DNA from: Calidifontimicrobium sp964618555
GTDB taxonomy: Bacteria > Pseudomonadota > Gammaproteobacteria > Burkholderiales > Burkholderiaceae_C
Reading direction: 5' to 3'
Length of the DNA stretch: 7,240 nucleotides
Assembly: GCA_964618555.1 (NCBI GenBank)
Contig: CAZUBF010000169.1
Span: 1 to 7,240 of the forward strand
Below are positions 5,764 through 7,240 of the stretch, piece by piece. The notes beneath the pieces are model-generated. The model had not been told where the DNA came from, searched no databases, and saw nothing but the letters and a program-made list of their open reading frames with translations. A program made the position numbers and the translations under genes. The stretch's first letter is position 1, and each line of letters begins with the position of its first letter.

Positions 5764-7240
5764 TCAGTAGATGTCGTGCTGGGTGTTCCAGACGTTGAAC
5801 TTGCCGGTCGGGGTGATGATCCGCGGGTCGGTGATCACCTTCTTCAGCTTGAGCGTCTTGTCGTCGTAGACGACGATCGCCGACTGGTCGGTCTTGCCGC
5901 CCCACAGGCTGATCCACACCTCGTCACCCGCCTCGTTGTACTCGGGGTGGGTCGCGCGGCGCAGTGCCTTGGTCTCGGGCAGGCCCGAGTCCTTGGCGAC
6001 GTCGATCTTCACCGGCGCCTTGCCCAGGTCCTTGAGGTTGTACACGTACACCGACTCGGCGTTCTCGCGCTCGGGGTTCATCGGCATGTCGGCCCAGAGG
6101 TGGTTCGACTTCGGGTGCGTCTTCACGAACAGGTTGCCTGCGCCCGGCATCTTCAGCTCCTGCACCACCTTCCAGTTGTGCTGCTTGAACTTGGCGTTGG
6201 CCGGCTTGTCCGACGGCGTGGAGATCAGCGTGACCACCGCGTCGCCGAGGTGGCCGGTGGCCCACACCGGACCGAACTGCGGGTGCGTGAAGTTGGCGCC
6301 GCGTCCGGGGTGCGGGATCTTCGCGGTGTCGACCAGCGCGGCGAGCTTGCCGGTCTTCGTGTCCACCGCGGCGATCTTGTTCGACGCGTTGGCCGCCACC
6401 AGGAAGTAGCGCTTGCTCGCGTCCCAGCCGCCGTCGTGCAGGAACTTGGCCGACTCGATGGTGGTCGTCTTCAGGTTCTTGATGTCGCTGTAGTCGACCA
6501 GCAGGATCTGGCCGGTCTCCTTGACGTTGACCACCCACTCGGGCTTGATCATCGACGACACGATCGACGCCACGCGCGGCTCGGGGTGGTACTCGCCGTC
6601 CACGGTGTTGCCGCGCGTCGAGACCACCTTCAGCGGCTTGAGCGTCTCGCCTTCCATGATCGAGTACTGCGGCGGCCAGTAGGTGCCGCCAATGAGGTAC
6701 TTGTCCTCGTAGCCCTTGAACTTGCTGGTGTCCACGCTGCGCGCGTCGGCGCCGAGCTTGACCGTCGCCACCGTGGTCGGCTTCTCGAACCACAGGTCGA
6801 TCAGCGTCACGAGGCCGTCGCGGCCGACGGTGTACACGTAGCGACCCGAAGCCGACAGGCGCGAGATGTGCACCGCGTAGCCGGTGTCGAGCACCTCCCA
6901 GATGCCCTTGGTGTCGCCGTCGACCAGGGCCAGCTTGCCGGTGTCGCGCAGCGTGATGGCGAACAGGTTCTTCAGGTTCACCTTGCTGAGCTGGCGCTTG
7001 GGACGCTGGTCCACCGGCACGATGAGCTTCCAGCTCGCTTCCATGTCCTTCAGGCTGAACTCCGGCGGCACATCCGGCACCTGCTGGATGTAGCGGGCCA
7101 TGACGTTGATCTCTTCCTTGGACAGGATGTCGTCGTAGTTGACCATCCCGCCCTCGGTGCCCAGCGCGATGATGCGCTCCAGGCGCTGCGTGCCCAGGCG
7201 CAGCGTGCCGCCTTCCTGCACGCTGCCGTCGGCGCCCTTC
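5764..7240 (-). CDS. nirS: Cytochrome cd1 nitrite reductase NirS (5' end beyond window)
   Basis: Periplasmic dimeric enzyme reducing nitrite to nitric oxide, the defining step of denitrification. The visible 491 residues compare with about 570 in full precursors, so the signal peptide and the CxxCH of the cytochrome c domain lie past 7240. Numbering from the first visible codon (7239), Met32 in GGMVNYDD matches the axial Met of heme c. The eight-bladed propeller that binds heme d1 follows: His124 in YAVHISR matches the proximal d1 ligand, and His268 (FLHDGGW) and His310 (PHPGRGANF) match the two active-site histidines of the P. aeruginosa enzyme, 42 residues apart in both. Other hallmarks are YHPEPRVA, NVKETGQILLVDY and the C-terminal TPTGKFNVWNTQHDIY. 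An in-frame GTG at 7221 is internal, since the cytochrome c domain continues upstream of it. It is first in the visible operon; its promoter is outside the window. Confidence 0.97.
   Translation of the reverse strand, partial: KGADGSVQEGGTLRLGTQRLERIIALGTEGGMVNYDDILSKEEINVMARYIQQVPDVPPEFSLKDMEASWKLIVPVDQRPKRQLSKVNLKNLFAITLRDTGKLALVDGDTKGIWEVLDTGYAVHISRLSASGRYVYTVGRDGLVTLIDLWFEKPTTVATVKLGADARSVDTSKFKGYEDKYLIGGTYWPPQYSIMEGETLKPLKVVSTRGNTVDGEYHPEPRVASIVSSMIKPEWVVNVKETGQILLVDYSDIKNLKTTTIESAKFLHDGGWDASKRYFLVAANASNKIAAVDTKTGKLAALVDTAKIPHPGRGANFTHPQFGPVWATGHLGDAVVTLISTPSDKPANAKFKQHNWKVVQELKMPGAGNLFVKTHPKSNHLWADMPMNPERENAESVYVYNLKDLGKAPVKIDVAKDSGLPETKALRRATHPEYNEAGDEVWISLWGGKTDQSAIVVYDDKTLKLKKVITDPRIITPTGKFNVWNTQHDIY

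Noticed and set aside
7219..7221. GTG as the start of nirS
   Set aside because: It would remove most of the cytochrome c domain; the frame stays open to the window edge and family similarity continues upstream.

Overview
The window is GC-rich throughout. Its genes match those of a NirS-type denitrifying proteobacterium, most likely a Betaproteobacterium of the Burkholderiales or Rhodocyclales; I cannot name the genus. The clues are cytochrome cd1 nitrite reductase with dedicated c-type cytochromes, an NADP-type glutamate dehydrogenase, a TonB-dependent outer-membrane receptor, and strong GC bias that leaves long empty frames on both strands.

Layout from left to right. (1) 1-1210, minus strand: gdhA, glutamate dehydrogenase, with its C-terminal end beyond the left edge. 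(2) 1211-1471: a divergent intergenic region, unusually dense in inverted repeats and in a recurring TGCATCG/CGATGCA word. (3) 1472-3418, plus strand: a TonB-dependent siderophore-type receptor of about 648 residues. (4) 3419-3808: a non-coding gap between convergent genes with several short palindromes. (5) 3809-7240, minus strand, read from right to left: nirS (cytochrome cd1 nitrite reductase, N-terminus beyond the right edge), a NapC/NirT-type membrane tetraheme cytochrome, a periplasmic cytochrome c-552 with an ethylbenzene-dehydrogenase-type heme-binding domain (NirB-like), and a small secreted type-1 copper protein (cupredoxin). The last two genes overlap by 4 bases.

The minus-strand cluster reads as one respiratory module. 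NirT-like protein would take electrons from membrane quinol, the soluble cytochrome c-552 and/or the cupredoxin would carry them through the periplasm, and NirS would reduce nitrite to nitric oxide. The order nirS-nirT-nirB is that known from Pseudomonas stutzeri, where a cytochrome c-551 gene (nirM) comes next. Here a copper protein occupies that place. Between nirS and nirT lie two strong, abutting stem-loops that could set the ratio of nirS to the downstream cytochromes. gdhA and the receptor are unrelated neighbours. I see no mobile element, tRNA, rRNA or CRISPR array.
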